DNA from: Tabrizicola_A sp965284335
GTDB taxonomy: Bacteria > Pseudomonadota > Alphaproteobacteria > Rhodobacterales > Rhodobacteraceae
Assembly (NCBI RefSeq): GCF_965284335.1
Contig: NZ_OZ260076.1
Length of the DNA stretch: 64,000 nt
Direction: 5' to 3' (one strand)
The position numbers were made by a program, and so were the translations under genes. Of this stretch, positions 26,685 through 36,113 are shown piece by piece (position 1 is the first letter of the stretch; each line of letters begins with the position of its first letter). The notes under the pieces were generated by a model. That model was not told the DNA's origin and ran no database searches. It saw nothing but the letters and a program-made list of their open reading frames with translations.

Positions 26685-29411
26685 ATGCTCGGTTTTGGGG
26701 CTCTTACGCGTAAGCTGTTCGGAACGCCGAACGATCGCAAGGTGAAATCGGTGCGCCCGTTGGTCGCAAAAATCAACGCGCTCGAGCCGGAATTTGCCGC
26801 GCTGACCGACGAAGGCATCATCGAAAAAACCCGCGAGTTTCAGCGCCGCGTGCAAGAAGGCGGCGAGGCATTGGATGCGATCCTGCCCGAGGCCTTTGCC
26901 AATTGCCGCGAGGCCGCCAAGCGCGCCTTGGGCCTGCGCGCCTTTGATGTGCAGCTAAAGGGCGGGATTTTCCTGCATCAGGGCAATATCGCTGAAATGC
27001 GCACGGGCGAAGGCAAGACGCTGGTCGCGACCTTCCCGGCCTATCTGAATGCGCTGACCGGCAAGGGCGTGCATGTCGTGACGGTGAACGACTATCTCGC
27101 CAAGCGTGACGCCGACTGGATGGGCAAGGTCTATGCGCAACTTGGCCTGACCACCGGGGTGGTCTACCCCTATCAGGGCGACGCCGAAAAGCGCGCCGCC
27201 TACCGCGCCGACATCACCTATGCGACGAACAACGAGCTGGGCTTTGACTATCTGCGCGACAATATGAAGGGCAGCATCGAGGAAATGGCCCAGCGCGGGC
27301 ATTTCTTTGCCATCGTCGACGAGGTGGACAGTATCCTTGTCGATGAGGCGCGCACGCCCTTGATCATCTCAGGCCCCAGCCAAGACCGCAGCGACCTTTA
27401 TCAGAAGGTCAACGCGCTGATCCCGCAGCTCGATGAGACGCATTTCAAGATCGACGAGAAAACCCGCAACGTCACCTATACCGAGGACGGCAACGAGTTC
27501 ATCGAACAGATCCTGCACGACTCAGGCCTCTTGCCCGAGGGGCAAAGCCTCTATGATCCCGAAAGCACCACGCTGGTGCACCACGTCAATCAGGCACTGA
27601 AAGCCCACAAGCTCTTTCACCGCGATCAGCAGTATATCGTCCGCGATGGCGAAGTGATGCTGATCGACGAGTTCACCGGCCGCATGATGAAGGGCCGCCG
27701 CCTGTCAGAAGGTCTGCATCAGGCGATCGAGGCCAAGGAAGGCGTGGCGATCCAGCCTGAAAACATCACCTTGGCATCGGTGACCTTCCAGAACTATTTC
27801 CGGCTTTACGAAAAGCTGGGCGGCATGACCGGCACGGCGGCAACCGAGGCCGATGAATTCATGGAAATCTACGGGCTTGGCGTGGTCGAAGTGCCCACCA
27901 ACCGCCCCGTGGCGCGAATTGACGACCATGACGCAGTCTATCGCACCACCCGCGAGAAATACGAGGGCGTGGTCAAGTCGATCCGCGAGGCGCATGAAAA
28001 GGGTCAGCCGACCTTGGTCGGCACCACCTCGATTGAAAAGTCTGAATTCCTCTCGGGCCTGTTGAAAGAGGCAGGCATCCCGCACAACGTGCTGAACGCG
28101 CGCCAGCATGAGCAAGAGGCGCAGATCGTCGCCGATGCGGGCAAGCTTGGCGCGGTAACCATCGCCACCAACATGGCCGGCCGCGGCACCGACATTAAAC
28201 TGGGCGGCAATGTGGAATTCAAGATCCTCGAAGCGATTGGCGCTGATCCGAATGGCGACCACGCCGCGATCCGCGCCCGCATCGAGGAAGAGCACAAGGC
28301 CGCCGAAGAGGCCGTCAAGGCCGCTGGTGGGCTGTTCGTTCTGGGCACCGAACGCCATGAAAGCCGCCGCATCGACAACCAGCTGCGCGGCCGTTCGGGC
28401 CGTCAGGGCGACCCGGGCCGTTCGGCCTTTTTCCTCTCGCTGGAAGATGACCTGATGCGCATTTTCGGGTCCGAGCGTCTGGATTCGGTCCTGTCGAAAC
28501 TGGGGATGAAGGAAGGCGAGGCCATTGTTCACCCTTGGGTCAACAAATCGCTGGAACGGGCGCAGGCCAAGGTGGAAGGGCGCAACTTCGACATCCGCAA
28601 GCAACTCTTGAAGTTTGACGACGTGATGAACGACCAACGCAAGGCGATCTTCAGCCAGCGGCTGGAGATCATGCAGGCCGAGGATCTGGGCGACATCGTC
28701 CGCGATATGCGCCATCAGGTTTGCGAGGACTTGGTGAATGATTTCATGCCGCCGAAATCCTATCCTGATCAATGGGATGTGGCGGGCCTGACCGAAGCCG
28801 TGCGCGAAAAGCTGACCATGGATCTGCCCATCGCCGCTTGGGCTGCCGAAGAGGGTGTCGATCAGACCACCATGCAAGAACGGCTTGTGGCGCAATCTGA
28901 TGCCATGATGGACGAAAAGCTGGCAGGTTTTGGGGCCGAGGCCATGCGGTCGATCGAAAAGCAACTCTTGTTGCAGACGATCGACGCCAAATGGCGCGAA
29001 CATCTGTTGAAGCTGGAACATCTGCGTTCGGTCGTGGGGTTCCGCGGCTATGCCCAGCGTGACCCGCTGAACGAATACAAGACGGAAAGCTTTACGCTGT
29101 TTGAATCCATGCTGGATTCGCTGCGTCAGGATGTGACGCAGAAACTGTCGCAAATCCGCCCGATCTCGGCCGAAGAGCAAAAGGCACTGATGGAACAGTA
29201 TCAAGCGCAGCTGGCCGCCCATCAGGCCGCCCAGGCCCAGGCCCAACTGGCGGCAGCCCAGGCCAGCGCCGGGGCCGTCGTGGCTTCGGCCGGGGCGGTG
29301 GCGGGCTTTGACGCCGCCGATCCGTCGACCTGGGGCAACCCCTCACGCAACGACCCCTGCCCCTGCGGTTCGGGCGAGAAGTTCAAGCACTGTCACGGAA
29401 AACTGGCCTAA
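26685..29411 (+). CDS. secA: Preprotein translocase ATPase SecA
   Basis: 908 residues, full length. Walker A is in MRTGEGKTLVA and Walker B in IVDEVDSILVDEART; helicase motif VI is near QLRGRSGRQGDPG. The preprotein-binding and helical scaffold domains follow, and an Ala/Gln-rich linker leads to a zinc-binding SEC-C tail (RNDPCPCGSGEKFKHCHG) that contacts SecB and phospholipids. It drives protein export through SecYEG. GGAG lies before the ATG. A strong terminator lies 15 bases after the stop. Confidence 0.98.
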   Translation: MLGFGALTRKLFGTPNDRKVKSVRPLVAKINALEPEFAALTDEGIIEKTREFQRRVQEGGEALDAILPEAFANCREAAKRALGLRAFDVQLKGGIFLHQGNIAEMRTGEGKTLVATFPAYLNALTGKGVHVVTVNDYLAKRDADWMGKVYAQLGLTTGVVYPYQGDAEKRAAYRADITYATNNELGFDYLRDNMKGSIEEMAQRGHFFAIVDEVDSILVDEARTPLIISGPSQDRSDLYQKVNALIPQLDETHFKIDEKTRNVTYTEDGNEFIEQILHDSGLLPEGQSLYDPESTTLVHHVNQALKAHKLFHRDQQYIVRDGEVMLIDEFTGRMMKGRRLSEGLHQAIEAKEGVAIQPENITLASVTFQNYFRLYEKLGGMTGTAATEADEFMEIYGLGVVEVPTNRPVARIDDHDAVYRTTREKYEGVVKSIREAHEKGQPTLVGTTSIEKSEFLSGLLKEAGIPHNVLNARQHEQEAQIVADAGKLGAVTIATNMAGRGTDIKLGGNVEFKILEAIGADPNGDHAAIRARIEEEHKAAEEAVKAAGGLFVLGTERHESRRIDNQLRGRSGRQGDPGRSAFFLSLEDDLMRIFGSERLDSVLSKLGMKEGEAIVHPWVNKSLERAQAKVEGRNFDIRKQLLKFDDVMNDQRKAIFSQRLEIMQAEDLGDIVRDMRHQVCEDLVNDFMPPKSYPDQWDVAGLTEAVREKLTMDLPIAAWAAEEGVDQTTMQERLVAQSDAMMDEKLAGFGAEAMRSIEKQLLLQTIDAKWREHLLKLEHLRSVVGFRGYAQRDPLNEYKTESFTLFESMLDSLRQDVTQKLSQIRPISAEEQKALMEQYQAQLAAHQAAQAQAQLAAAQASAGAVVASAGAVAGFDAADPSTWGNPSRNDPCPCGSGEKFKHCHGKLA

Positions 29412-29426
29412 GGTCAGGAATGTTCC

Positions 29427-29453
29427 AAGGGGCGCAGCAATGCGCCCCTTTTT
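29427..29453 (+). terminator. Intrinsic terminator of secA
   Basis: AAGGGGCGCA and TGCGCCCCTT form a ten-base-pair stem with a GCAA tetraloop, running into TTTTT. Confidence 0.9.
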
Positions 29454-29546
29454 CCATTTGTTGGAAACATTCCCCAGTCTTGCCATCTGTTCGCCCTGTT
29501 TCACAGCGAAACTGCGTCAAGGAATGTGCCTGTGTGGGGTGTGACT

Positions 29547-30641
29547 ATGGACAAAAAGCGCAAAGTGATCCGCGGTGTCGCGGTCTTGGCCGTTGCTCTG
29601 GCGGCGGGCCATCTGGTGCAGAACATGGGCAACAGCCCGGCACCCAAGCCCGTGGCCTCGGCTGAATTGACGGTCAAACCGGTCAAGGTGGAAACCGTGG
29701 CCGCAGGGCCCGAAATGGCACCGTCTGGGACGGCCCCAGTGTCGCAACCCGCGGCCCTGCCGCCCGCCCCAGCCACAGCATCGACGGTGGCCCCTTTGAT
29801 CATCGCATCGCCACCTGTTGTGGCCCCCACCTTGGCCCCAAATGAGGCCGATGCCAGCACCACCACGGCGGCGGAGACCGCGCCCGAACCTGCGCTTCCT
29901 GAACTGGTGCTGCCTGCGGGCCTGACGGCTTCAGACGCCACAGCCCCGATGCAGGCTGCCACGGCTGATCCCTGCGCCACGACTTTGGATCTGATGACCG
30001 AGGCGAATGCCATGATCGGCATCACCCTTCTGGCCCCCTGCCATCCGAACCAGCGGGTTGTGCTGCGGCAAGGTGGATTGGCCGTCACGGCGCAAACCAC
30101 CTCGACGGGCGCCATTTTCACCGCCCTGCCCGCCTTTGAAACCGATGCGCAGGTTGAGGCTGCTTTCGCCGATGGCACCAAGGTTTCAGGCTCTATCGCG
30201 GTGCCCGAACTTGCCACGCTGCGCCGTTTTGGGGTGCAATGGCAGGCCGATGATGCCTTTCAAGTTCACGCCTTTGAAAACGGGGCGGGCTATGACGGGC
30301 CGGGCCATGTCTCGGCCGCCAATCCGCATCGCCCCGGCGCGGGCCTTCAGGCGAAGGGTGGGTTCTTGTCATTGCTTGGCGATGCCAGCACCGACAACCC
30401 CCTTTTGGCCGAGGTTTACACCTTCCCCGCCGACCCGGCCGCCAAGCCCGAAGTTGTGGTCGAGGCAGCGGTTACCGACAAAACCTGTGGCCGCGAGTTG
30501 CTGGCCGAAACCCTGACCAGCACCGGCGGCAGCGTCTTTGTGACCGATCTGACGCTGGCCATGCCCGATTGTGACGCTTTGGGTGATTATCTGGTGTTGA
30601 AAAATCTGTTCCTTGACCTGAATATGGCGTCATTGAATTAA
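29547..30641 (+). CDS. Membrane-anchored exported protein, unknown function
   Basis: 364 residues from the ATG at 29547; a GTG at 29526 is possible, but its purine stretch is too close. A short basic start (MDKKRKVIRG) and one hydrophobic helix (VAVLAVALAAGHLV) anchor it in the inner membrane. Residues about 40-130 are a Pro/Ala/Thr-rich linker. The rest is an ordered exported domain with four cysteines (in DPCATT, LAPCHPN, KTCGREL, MPDCDAL) that may form disulfides. Position after secA has led similar proteins to be called translocase, but nothing here supports a transport role. It is 17 bases from the next gene and probably in its operon. Confidence 0.75.
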   Translation: MDKKRKVIRGVAVLAVALAAGHLVQNMGNSPAPKPVASAELTVKPVKVETVAAGPEMAPSGTAPVSQPAALPPAPATASTVAPLIIASPPVVAPTLAPNEADASTTTAAETAPEPALPELVLPAGLTASDATAPMQAATADPCATTLDLMTEANAMIGITLLAPCHPNQRVVLRQGGLAVTAQTTSTGAIFTALPAFETDAQVEAAFADGTKVSGSIAVPELATLRRFGVQWQADDAFQVHAFENGAGYDGPGHVSAANPHRPGAGLQAKGGFLSLLGDASTDNPLLAEVYTFPADPAAKPEVVVEAAVTDKTCGRELLAETLTSTGGSVFVTDLTLAMPDCDALGDYLVLKNLFLDLNMASLN

Positions 30642-30658
30642 CGGATCAGGTTATTTTT

Positions 30659-32173
30659 ATGACAGCCCTGATGCGCGCGGCGATTTTCGCCGCGCTTGTC
30701 TTTTCGGGTCTTTGCCATCGTGCTGTTGCCCAAGACGTGACTTTGACCTCACGCGATGGGGCGCTGGCGATTTCAGGGCTTTTGCAGGGCTATGACGGCG
30801 AATTTTACCGGATCGACAGCGCCTATGGCCTCTTGACGCTCGATGCCCAAGGCGTCATTTGCGACGGCCCCGCCTGTCCCGATCTGACCGCGCCCAAGGC
30901 GGTGATCCGCATCGTTGGCGCGGCCGAGTTGGGCGCGGCCTTGATGCCGGGGCTTGTGGCGGGCTTTGCCGCGCATCAGGGCCTGACGCTTTCGGCCCCC
31001 TCCACAGCCGACGCGCCCATGCTCTTGCGCGATCCGGCGACCGATAAGGTTCTGGCCGAGTTCAGCTTTGAACCCCTGCCCGCCGCTGCCGCCCATGAGG
31101 CGCTTGCCGCAGGGCGGGCCGAGTTGATCTTGGCTTCGGCCAGCAATCCAGCTTTTGGCAGCCGCACGGTCGGGCTGGATCCGTTGGTTGTCATCAGCGC
31201 CCAAGACAATCCGCTTGCGACATTGGCCACTTCGGATTTGGCACGCGCACTGACGGGCGCGGTCACCAATTGGGCCGATCTGGGCGGTCCGGATATGCCG
31301 CTGGTGCTGCACGGCCTGTCGAATGAGGCGGATCTCAATCGCGCGCTGGCCGCCCGGCTGGGGCGCGATATGGCCCCAATCATGGTGCATGACAGCCCCG
31401 CTGCCTTGGTACAGGCGGTGGCGCGCGATCCTTGGTCGCTGGCGGTGACGGGGCGCTCCTTGATTGGGCCTGCCCGGCCCTTGGGTCTGACCGACAGCTG
31501 CGGCTTTCCACTGCCCGACACCCCACTGGCGGTGAAAGCCGAAGATTATCCCCTGACCCTGCCCATCTATTTCCTGACCCCACGCCGCCGCCTCCCGTTG
31601 GTCGCCCGCGAGTTTTTGGACTATCTGGCGAAGCCCTCCGCACAACAGGCGGTGGATGCGGCGGGCTTTATTGGCCGCAGCCTTGACCGCCAGACAATGT
31701 CCGCCGATGGCCTGCGACTGGTCAACGCCATTCGCAATGCAGGCGAGGACACCAGCCTTGCCGATCTGCAAACACTGGTCGCCGCCATGCAAGGGGCCGA
31801 GCGCGCCTCCTTTACCTTTCGCTTCCAAGATGGCACCACTGAGATGGAGCCGCACAGCCGTGACAGCCTTTTGGATCTGGCTCAATTGATCGAAGCAGGC
31901 GCATTTTCGGGAGAAACTCTTGTTCTGGCGGGGTTTTCGGACGGTGTTGGCGCGGCCGATGCAAATCGCGAGCTGTCTTTGCAACGCGCAAACCAAGTGC
32001 TGAACGCGCTGCAAAAGGCCGCGCCGGGCCTTGAGCCCAATGCTTTGCCCCAAGTTGCCGCCTTTGGCGAGGCGCTGCCACTGGCCTGCGATGAAACCCC
32101 GGCGGGACGCCGCTTGAACCGCCGGGTGGAGGTTTGGATCAAGCCGTCATTCGGGAAAGACAGCGCACCATGA
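30659..32173 (+). CDS. Periplasmic PBP-like / OmpA-domain fusion protein
   Basis: 504 residues. A signal peptide (MRAAIFAALVFSGLCHRAVAQ) leads the protein. Residues about 75-345 resemble a phosphate-type periplasmic binding protein: IVGAAELGAALMPGLVAGFAAHQG, then LVVISAQDNPL, ALTGAVTNWADLGG and YLAKPSAQQAVDAAGFI. Residues about 380-500 are an OmpA-like peptidoglycan-binding domain (ETLVLAGFSDGVGAADANRELSLQRA and GRRLNRRVEVWI). A binding domain held to the cell wall would suggest sensing or scavenging rather than ABC import, since no permease is nearby. The next gene overlaps its stop by four bases. The ligand is unknown. Confidence 0.8.
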   Translation: MTALMRAAIFAALVFSGLCHRAVAQDVTLTSRDGALAISGLLQGYDGEFYRIDSAYGLLTLDAQGVICDGPACPDLTAPKAVIRIVGAAELGAALMPGLVAGFAAHQGLTLSAPSTADAPMLLRDPATDKVLAEFSFEPLPAAAAHEALAAGRAELILASASNPAFGSRTVGLDPLVVISAQDNPLATLATSDLARALTGAVTNWADLGGPDMPLVLHGLSNEADLNRALAARLGRDMAPIMVHDSPAALVQAVARDPWSLAVTGRSLIGPARPLGLTDSCGFPLPDTPLAVKAEDYPLTLPIYFLTPRRRLPLVAREFLDYLAKPSAQQAVDAAGFIGRSLDRQTMSADGLRLVNAIRNAGEDTSLADLQTLVAAMQGAERASFTFRFQDGTTEMEPHSRDSLLDLAQLIEAGAFSGETLVLAGFSDGVGAADANRELSLQRANQVLNALQKAAPGLEPNALPQVAAFGEALPLACDETPAGRRLNRRVEVWIKPSFGKDSAP

Positions 32174-32922
32174 CAGAGCCCAGAACCGAACCGCGCACCG
32201 CAGATGAGCTTTTTGAGATCGCCTTACAGCACATGCCCGACATCGAGCCCGAGATCGTGCCCGGCACTTGGCGCTGGAATGTGGTCGATGGCCTGCAAGG
32301 GGCAGAGAATCTGGGCATCGAATTGGGCGTGGCGGGGGGCGGCTTTTCGCGCCGGATGATGGAGTCAGGCAAGTTTCGGCGCTTTTGGGGGGTGGATGCC
32401 TATAACGATCACCACAGCATCGGCCAATATCGCGAAGCGCTGCAAACCGTTGGACTTGACCGCAACTATCACCTCTTGCGCATGACCTTTGCCGAGGCGC
32501 ATCCCCTGTTTCCCGACGGTTTTTTCGATTTCGTCTATGTCGATGGCTATGCCCATTCCGGCGAAGAGGGCGGGCGCACCATTCTGGACTGGTATGCCAA
32601 GGTAAAGCCCGGCGGGGTTCTGGCGGGCGATGATTATGACCCGGTCCGCTGGCCCTTGGTGGTCTGGGGTGTGCATCATCTGGTGGCACAGATCGGCGTG
32701 CCGCTGCAGGTGACCGCGAATATTCTGGAAGGCACCTATAACAACTATGCCTCATGGTTCATCGTAAAACCCATGGGTCCAGACAGCCCCGGGCCACAGC
32801 CTGACCTTTTGCTGCAAAAGCTGGGCCAAGAAGAACGCGCTGCGGTTGCCGCGCGCAAAGCGGCGCAACGGGCAGCCAAACGCGCCGCCCGTCTTACAAA
32901 TATCCGGCCGACCGAAAGCTGA
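32170..32922 (+). CDS. Class I SAM-dependent methyltransferase (Methyltransf_24-like)
   Basis: 250 residues from the ATG at 32170, overlapping the preceding stop as ATGA. The Rossmann motif I is NLGIELGVAGGGFS, followed by the acidic strand WGVDAYNDHHS and FFDFVYVDGYAHSGEEGG, then KPGGVLAGDDYD. These fit methyltransferases often found in surface glycan or O-methylation pathways. The last 40 residues are an Ala/Arg/Lys-rich helix (AAVAARKAAQRAAKRAARL). Its 3' end overlaps the convergent radC by 29 bases. Substrate unknown. Confidence 0.85.
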   Translation: MTEPRTEPRTADELFEIALQHMPDIEPEIVPGTWRWNVVDGLQGAENLGIELGVAGGGFSRRMMESGKFRRFWGVDAYNDHHSIGQYREALQTVGLDRNYHLLRMTFAEAHPLFPDGFFDFVYVDGYAHSGEEGGRTILDWYAKVKPGGVLAGDDYDPVRWPLVVWGVHHLVAQIGVPLQVTANILEGTYNNYASWFIVKPMGPDSPGPQPDLLLQKLGQEERAAVAARKAAQRAAKRAARLTNIRPTES

Positions 32923-33670
32923 TTTCGCGCGATTTTCCAATGATCAGATGGTCATGCAGCACCAACCCCAAAACCTGCGCCGCGTCCTGCACCTGATGGG
33001 TCATCGAAATATCAGCATCCGATGGCGTCGGGTCGCCCGAGGGGTGGTTGTGCACCAGGATCAGCGCCGAGGCATTCAGTTCCAGTGCGCGCTTGACCAC
33101 CTCACGCGGGTAAACCGGCACATGGTCAACCGTGCCCTTGGCCTGTTCCTCATCGGCGATCAACACGTTCTTGCGATCCAGAAACAGGATGCGGAACTGT
33201 TCGGTTTCGCGGTGCGCCATGGTGGTGTGGCAATAGTCCAAAAGCGCATCCCATGAGGACAGCACAGGCCGGTGCATCACCCGCGCGCGCATCATCCGCT
33301 GCGCGGCGGCCTCGACGATCTTCAACTCGGTAATCACCGCCTCACCCACCCCCTTGACCAGCGAGAGCCGGGCCGGGGCGGCTGTGATTACCCGGTTGAA
33401 ATCGCCGAACGTATCCAAAAGCAGGCGCGCCAAGGGTTTCACATCCTGCCGCGGAATGGCGCGGAACAAGACCAGTTCCAACATCTCATAATCCGGCAGG
33501 GCCGCTGCCCCCCCTTCGCGGAACCGCGCGCGCAGCCGGGCGCGATGATCTGCGATATAGCTGGGCAACCGGCCCGACAGCGGGGCCGTGCCAATGCCCG
33601 CCTCATCCTCATCCCCATGGGGGGCAAAGAGCGGCGGGGCAGAATCATGAAAGCCATCAGATCGGGTCAT
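32894..33670 (-). CDS. radC: RadC family JAB-domain protein
   Basis: 258 residues from the ATG at 33670; an extension to 33739 runs into the upstream region. An N-terminal helix-hairpin-helix pair (DYEMLELVLFRAIPRQDVKPLARLL and LSLVKGVGEAVITELK) leads into the MPN/JAB+ metalloprotease-like domain. That domain carries HNHPSGDPTPSDAD and an upstream Glu in HRETEQFRILFLD. Despite the name, a DNA repair role is not established for the family. It converges on and overlaps the methyltransferase gene. Confidence 0.92.
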   Translation of the reverse strand: MTRSDGFHDSAPPLFAPHGDEDEAGIGTAPLSGRLPSYIADHRARLRARFREGGAAALPDYEMLELVLFRAIPRQDVKPLARLLLDTFGDFNRVITAAPARLSLVKGVGEAVITELKIVEAAAQRMMRARVMHRPVLSSWDALLDYCHTTMAHRETEQFRILFLDRKNVLIADEEQAKGTVDHVPVYPREVVKRALELNASALILVHNHPSGDPTPSDADISMTHQVQDAAQVLGLVLHDHLIIGKSREISFRSAGYL

Positions 33671-33778
33671 GCGCCAAAGCTTCGCGCAAAGAGGTGAATG
33701 CTTGGTAAACAAGGCCGCGTGCTTGCATTCGGCTGTCAACTTGTCTTACTGCGCGGCACGGGAACGGGAGACAGATCC

Positions 33779-34831
33779 ATGACGGTCGCTTTGCACTATT
33801 TTCGTTGGGCCTTTGCAGTCACCGCGGTCGGCCTTGCCCTCGCGGCTTGGCTGGGCTGGGTTTACACCGGGTCGATGACCGGGGTGCTTGGCTTTTTGTT
33901 CGTCGGCACGGTGCTGTCGATTCTGGAAATCAGCCTGTCCTTCGACAATGCCATCGTGAACGCTAACAAGCTGCAGGAGATGACCCCGGTCTGGCAGCAG
34001 CGGTTCCTGACCTGGGGCATCTTGATTGCGGTTTTTGGCATGCGGATCATCTTCCCGCTCTTGATCGTGGTCTTTGCCGCCAAAATCGGGCCTTGGCAGG
34101 CCATCGAACTGGCCGCCACCCAGCCCGAGGAATATTCGCGCATCATCGGCGGGGCGCATCTGTCGATTGCGGCCTTTGGCGGGGCCTTCCTGATGATGGT
34201 GGCGCTGAAATACTTCTTTGACGAGGGCAAGGACGTGCATTGGATCGCCGCCATCGAACGCGGCATGGCGCGTTTTTCCTCGATCCAGGGGCTGGAACTG
34301 GCCATCGTGCTGGCGATCATCCTGATCTTCGCCTCGATCATGCCGGCGGCGGTGCTGGCAACCTTTCTCTACTCCGCCGTGGCCGGGCTGGTCACCTTTA
34401 TGGCTGTGGATGTGCTCGGTCACCTTCTGGACCGCTCGCAAGAGGGGATGGATATCGCCATCAAAGGCGGGCTTGGCGCGTTTCTGTATCTTGAGGTGCT
34501 GGACGCCTCCTTCAGCTTTGACGGGGTGATCGGGGCATTCGCGCTGACACAGAACCTGTTCCTGATCGCCATCGGTCTGGGGATTGGCGCGATGTATGTC
34601 CGCTCGATGACCATCATGCTGGTGGAACGCAACACGCTGGCGCAGTTCCGCTATCTGGAACATGGCGCCTTCTGGTCGATCTTCATCCTGTCTTGCGTGA
34701 TGTTCGGCCAGACCTTGGGCCATATCCCCGAGGTGATCACCGGCCTTTTGGGCGCAGGATTCATCGGGGTTGCGCTGTGGTCCTCGATCCGCTGGAACCG
34801 CATTCATTCAGGGGCGGCAGCCGAGCTGTAA
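33779..34831 (+). CDS. DUF475 / TerC-like integral membrane protein
   Basis: 350 residues from the ATG at 33779. About nine membrane helices are visible. The TerC-superfamily acidic signatures are duplicated: EISLSFDNAIVNANKLQEM in the first half and LEVLDASFSFDGVIGAFALT in the second. Such proteins are linked to metal ion (often manganese) handling in some bacteria; for DUF475 this is not proven. It is a single-gene unit ending at a bidirectional terminator shared with dnaJ. Confidence 0.85.
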   Translation: MTVALHYFRWAFAVTAVGLALAAWLGWVYTGSMTGVLGFLFVGTVLSILEISLSFDNAIVNANKLQEMTPVWQQRFLTWGILIAVFGMRIIFPLLIVVFAAKIGPWQAIELAATQPEEYSRIIGGAHLSIAAFGGAFLMMVALKYFFDEGKDVHWIAAIERGMARFSSIQGLELAIVLAIILIFASIMPAAVLATFLYSAVAGLVTFMAVDVLGHLLDRSQEGMDIAIKGGLGAFLYLEVLDASFSFDGVIGAFALTQNLFLIAIGLGIGAMYVRSMTIMLVERNTLAQFRYLEHGAFWSIFILSCVMFGQTLGHIPEVITGLLGAGFIGVALWSSIRWNRIHSGAAAEL

Positions 34832-34858
34832 GGTTCAAACTGCCGTTTTGCCCAAAAC

Positions 34859-34880
34859 AAAGCCCGCTTAAGCGGGCTTT
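34859..34880. terminator. Bidirectional terminator between the DUF475 gene and dnaJ
   Basis: A perfect palindrome, AAAGCCCGCTT then AAGCGGGCTTT, lies between the two convergent stops with an A-rich left flank. It can serve both transcripts. Confidence 0.8.
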
Positions 34881-34886
34881 GTCATG

Positions 34887-36041
34887 TCAGCTTTTCATAC
34901 CGTCCCAAAAACCTTTGACCTTTGAAAAGAAAGATCGGCCTTCGGGGTTGTTGTCTTCTGACAGCTCTTCAAACTCGCGCAAAAGTTCCTTTTGCCGCGC
35001 GGTCAGATTAACCGGCGTTTCCACTGCCAATTCCAGCAACATATCACCCACACCGCCGCCGCGCAGGGCAGGCATGCCCTTGGCACGCAGGCGCATCTGT
35101 TTGCCGGTCTGGCTGCCGGCTGGCACCTTCACGCGGGCCTTGCCGCCGTCGATCGTCGGCACCTCAACCTCGCCACCCAGCGCGGCGGTGGCAAAGGAAA
35201 TCGGCACGCGACAGAACAGATGCGCGCCATCGCGTTGGAAGATCGGATGCTCTTTCACCTCGATAAAGATGTAAAGATCGCCCGTTGGCCCACCGCGCAG
35301 ACCCGCCTCACCCTCACCCGCCAAGCGAATGCGGGTGCCGGTTTCCACGCCCGCCGGAATGTTCACCGACAGCGCACGCTCTTTTTCGGTGCGCCCATGG
35401 CCGTGGCAGGATTTGCACGGGTTTTTGACGATCTGGCCCGCCCCGTTACAGGTGGGGCAGGTGCGTTCAACCGTAAAGAAGCCTTGCTGCGCGCGCACTT
35501 TGCCCATGCCCGAACAGGTGGGGCAGGTGGTGGGCTCCGAGCCCCCCTCGGCCCCGGTGCCACGGCAGGCATCACAGGCCACCGAGGTTGGCACGTTGAT
35601 GGTCTTGGGCACACCGGCAAAGGCCTCTTCCAGCGTCACGCGCAGGTTATAGCGCAGGTCTGATCCACGCTGCGCCCTCGACCGGCCACCACCGCCGCCA
35701 CCGCGCCCCATGAAATCGCCGAACAGATCCTCGAACACATCGGAAAAGGCGCTGGAAAAATCACCCTGCCCGCCGCCGAACCCGCCGCGCGCGCCGCCAC
35801 CGCCGCCCATACCGCCCTCAAAGGCGGCATGGCCATAGCGGTCATAGGCTGCTTTTTTATCGGCATCCTTCAACACGTCATAGGCCTCGTTCACCTCTTT
35901 GAACTGGGCCTCGGCGTTGGGGTTGTCGGAATTTCGGTCGGGATGCAGCTCTTTTGCTTTGGTGCGATAAGCCTTCTTCAGCTCTTCGGCTGAAGCGCCT
36001 TTTTTCGCCCCCAGAACTTCGTAGTAATCGCGTTTTGCCAT
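34887..36041 (-). CDS. dnaJ: Chaperone DnaJ
   Basis: 384 residues. An N-terminal J-domain with the HPD triad (ELHPDRNSDN) is followed by a Gly/Phe-rich stretch (about 75-120). Four CxxCxGxG-type zinc repeats come next (CDACRGTGAEGG, CPTCSGMGKV, CPTCNGAGQI, CKSCHGHGR), then the C-terminal substrate-binding domains. It stimulates DnaK ATPase and delivers substrates. It follows dnaK by 72 bases with a hairpin in the gap and is probably co-transcribed. Confidence 0.98.
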   Translation of the reverse strand: MAKRDYYEVLGAKKGASAEELKKAYRTKAKELHPDRNSDNPNAEAQFKEVNEAYDVLKDADKKAAYDRYGHAAFEGGMGGGGGARGGFGGGQGDFSSAFSDVFEDLFGDFMGRGGGGGGRSRAQRGSDLRYNLRVTLEEAFAGVPKTINVPTSVACDACRGTGAEGGSEPTTCPTCSGMGKVRAQQGFFTVERTCPTCNGAGQIVKNPCKSCHGHGRTEKERALSVNIPAGVETGTRIRLAGEGEAGLRGGPTGDLYIFIEVKEHPIFQRDGAHLFCRVPISFATAALGGEVEVPTIDGGKARVKVPAGSQTGKQMRLRAKGMPALRGGGVGDMLLELAVETPVNLTARQKELLREFEELSEDNNPEGRSFFSKVKGFWDGMKS

Positions 36042-36071
36042 GGCAGAACCCCATTCAGGGGAACAGGCGAA

Positions 36072-36095
36072 GGGCGGCCTCGTGAAAGGCCGCCC
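36072..36095 (-). other. Hairpin in the dnaK-dnaJ intergenic gap
   Basis: GGGCGGCCT (36072-36080) and AGGCCGCCC (36087-36095) form a nine-base-pair stem. There is no T-tract, so it is not an intrinsic terminator. It may protect the upstream dnaK message or lower dnaJ output; that is inference. Confidence 0.6.
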
Positions 36096-36113
36096 CCGGA
36101 AGTTCCCTGCGGC

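Noticed and set aside
36072..36095. Intrinsic terminator between dnaK and dnaJ
   Set aside because: Strong stem but no T-tract on the transcribed strand; listed as a hairpin only.
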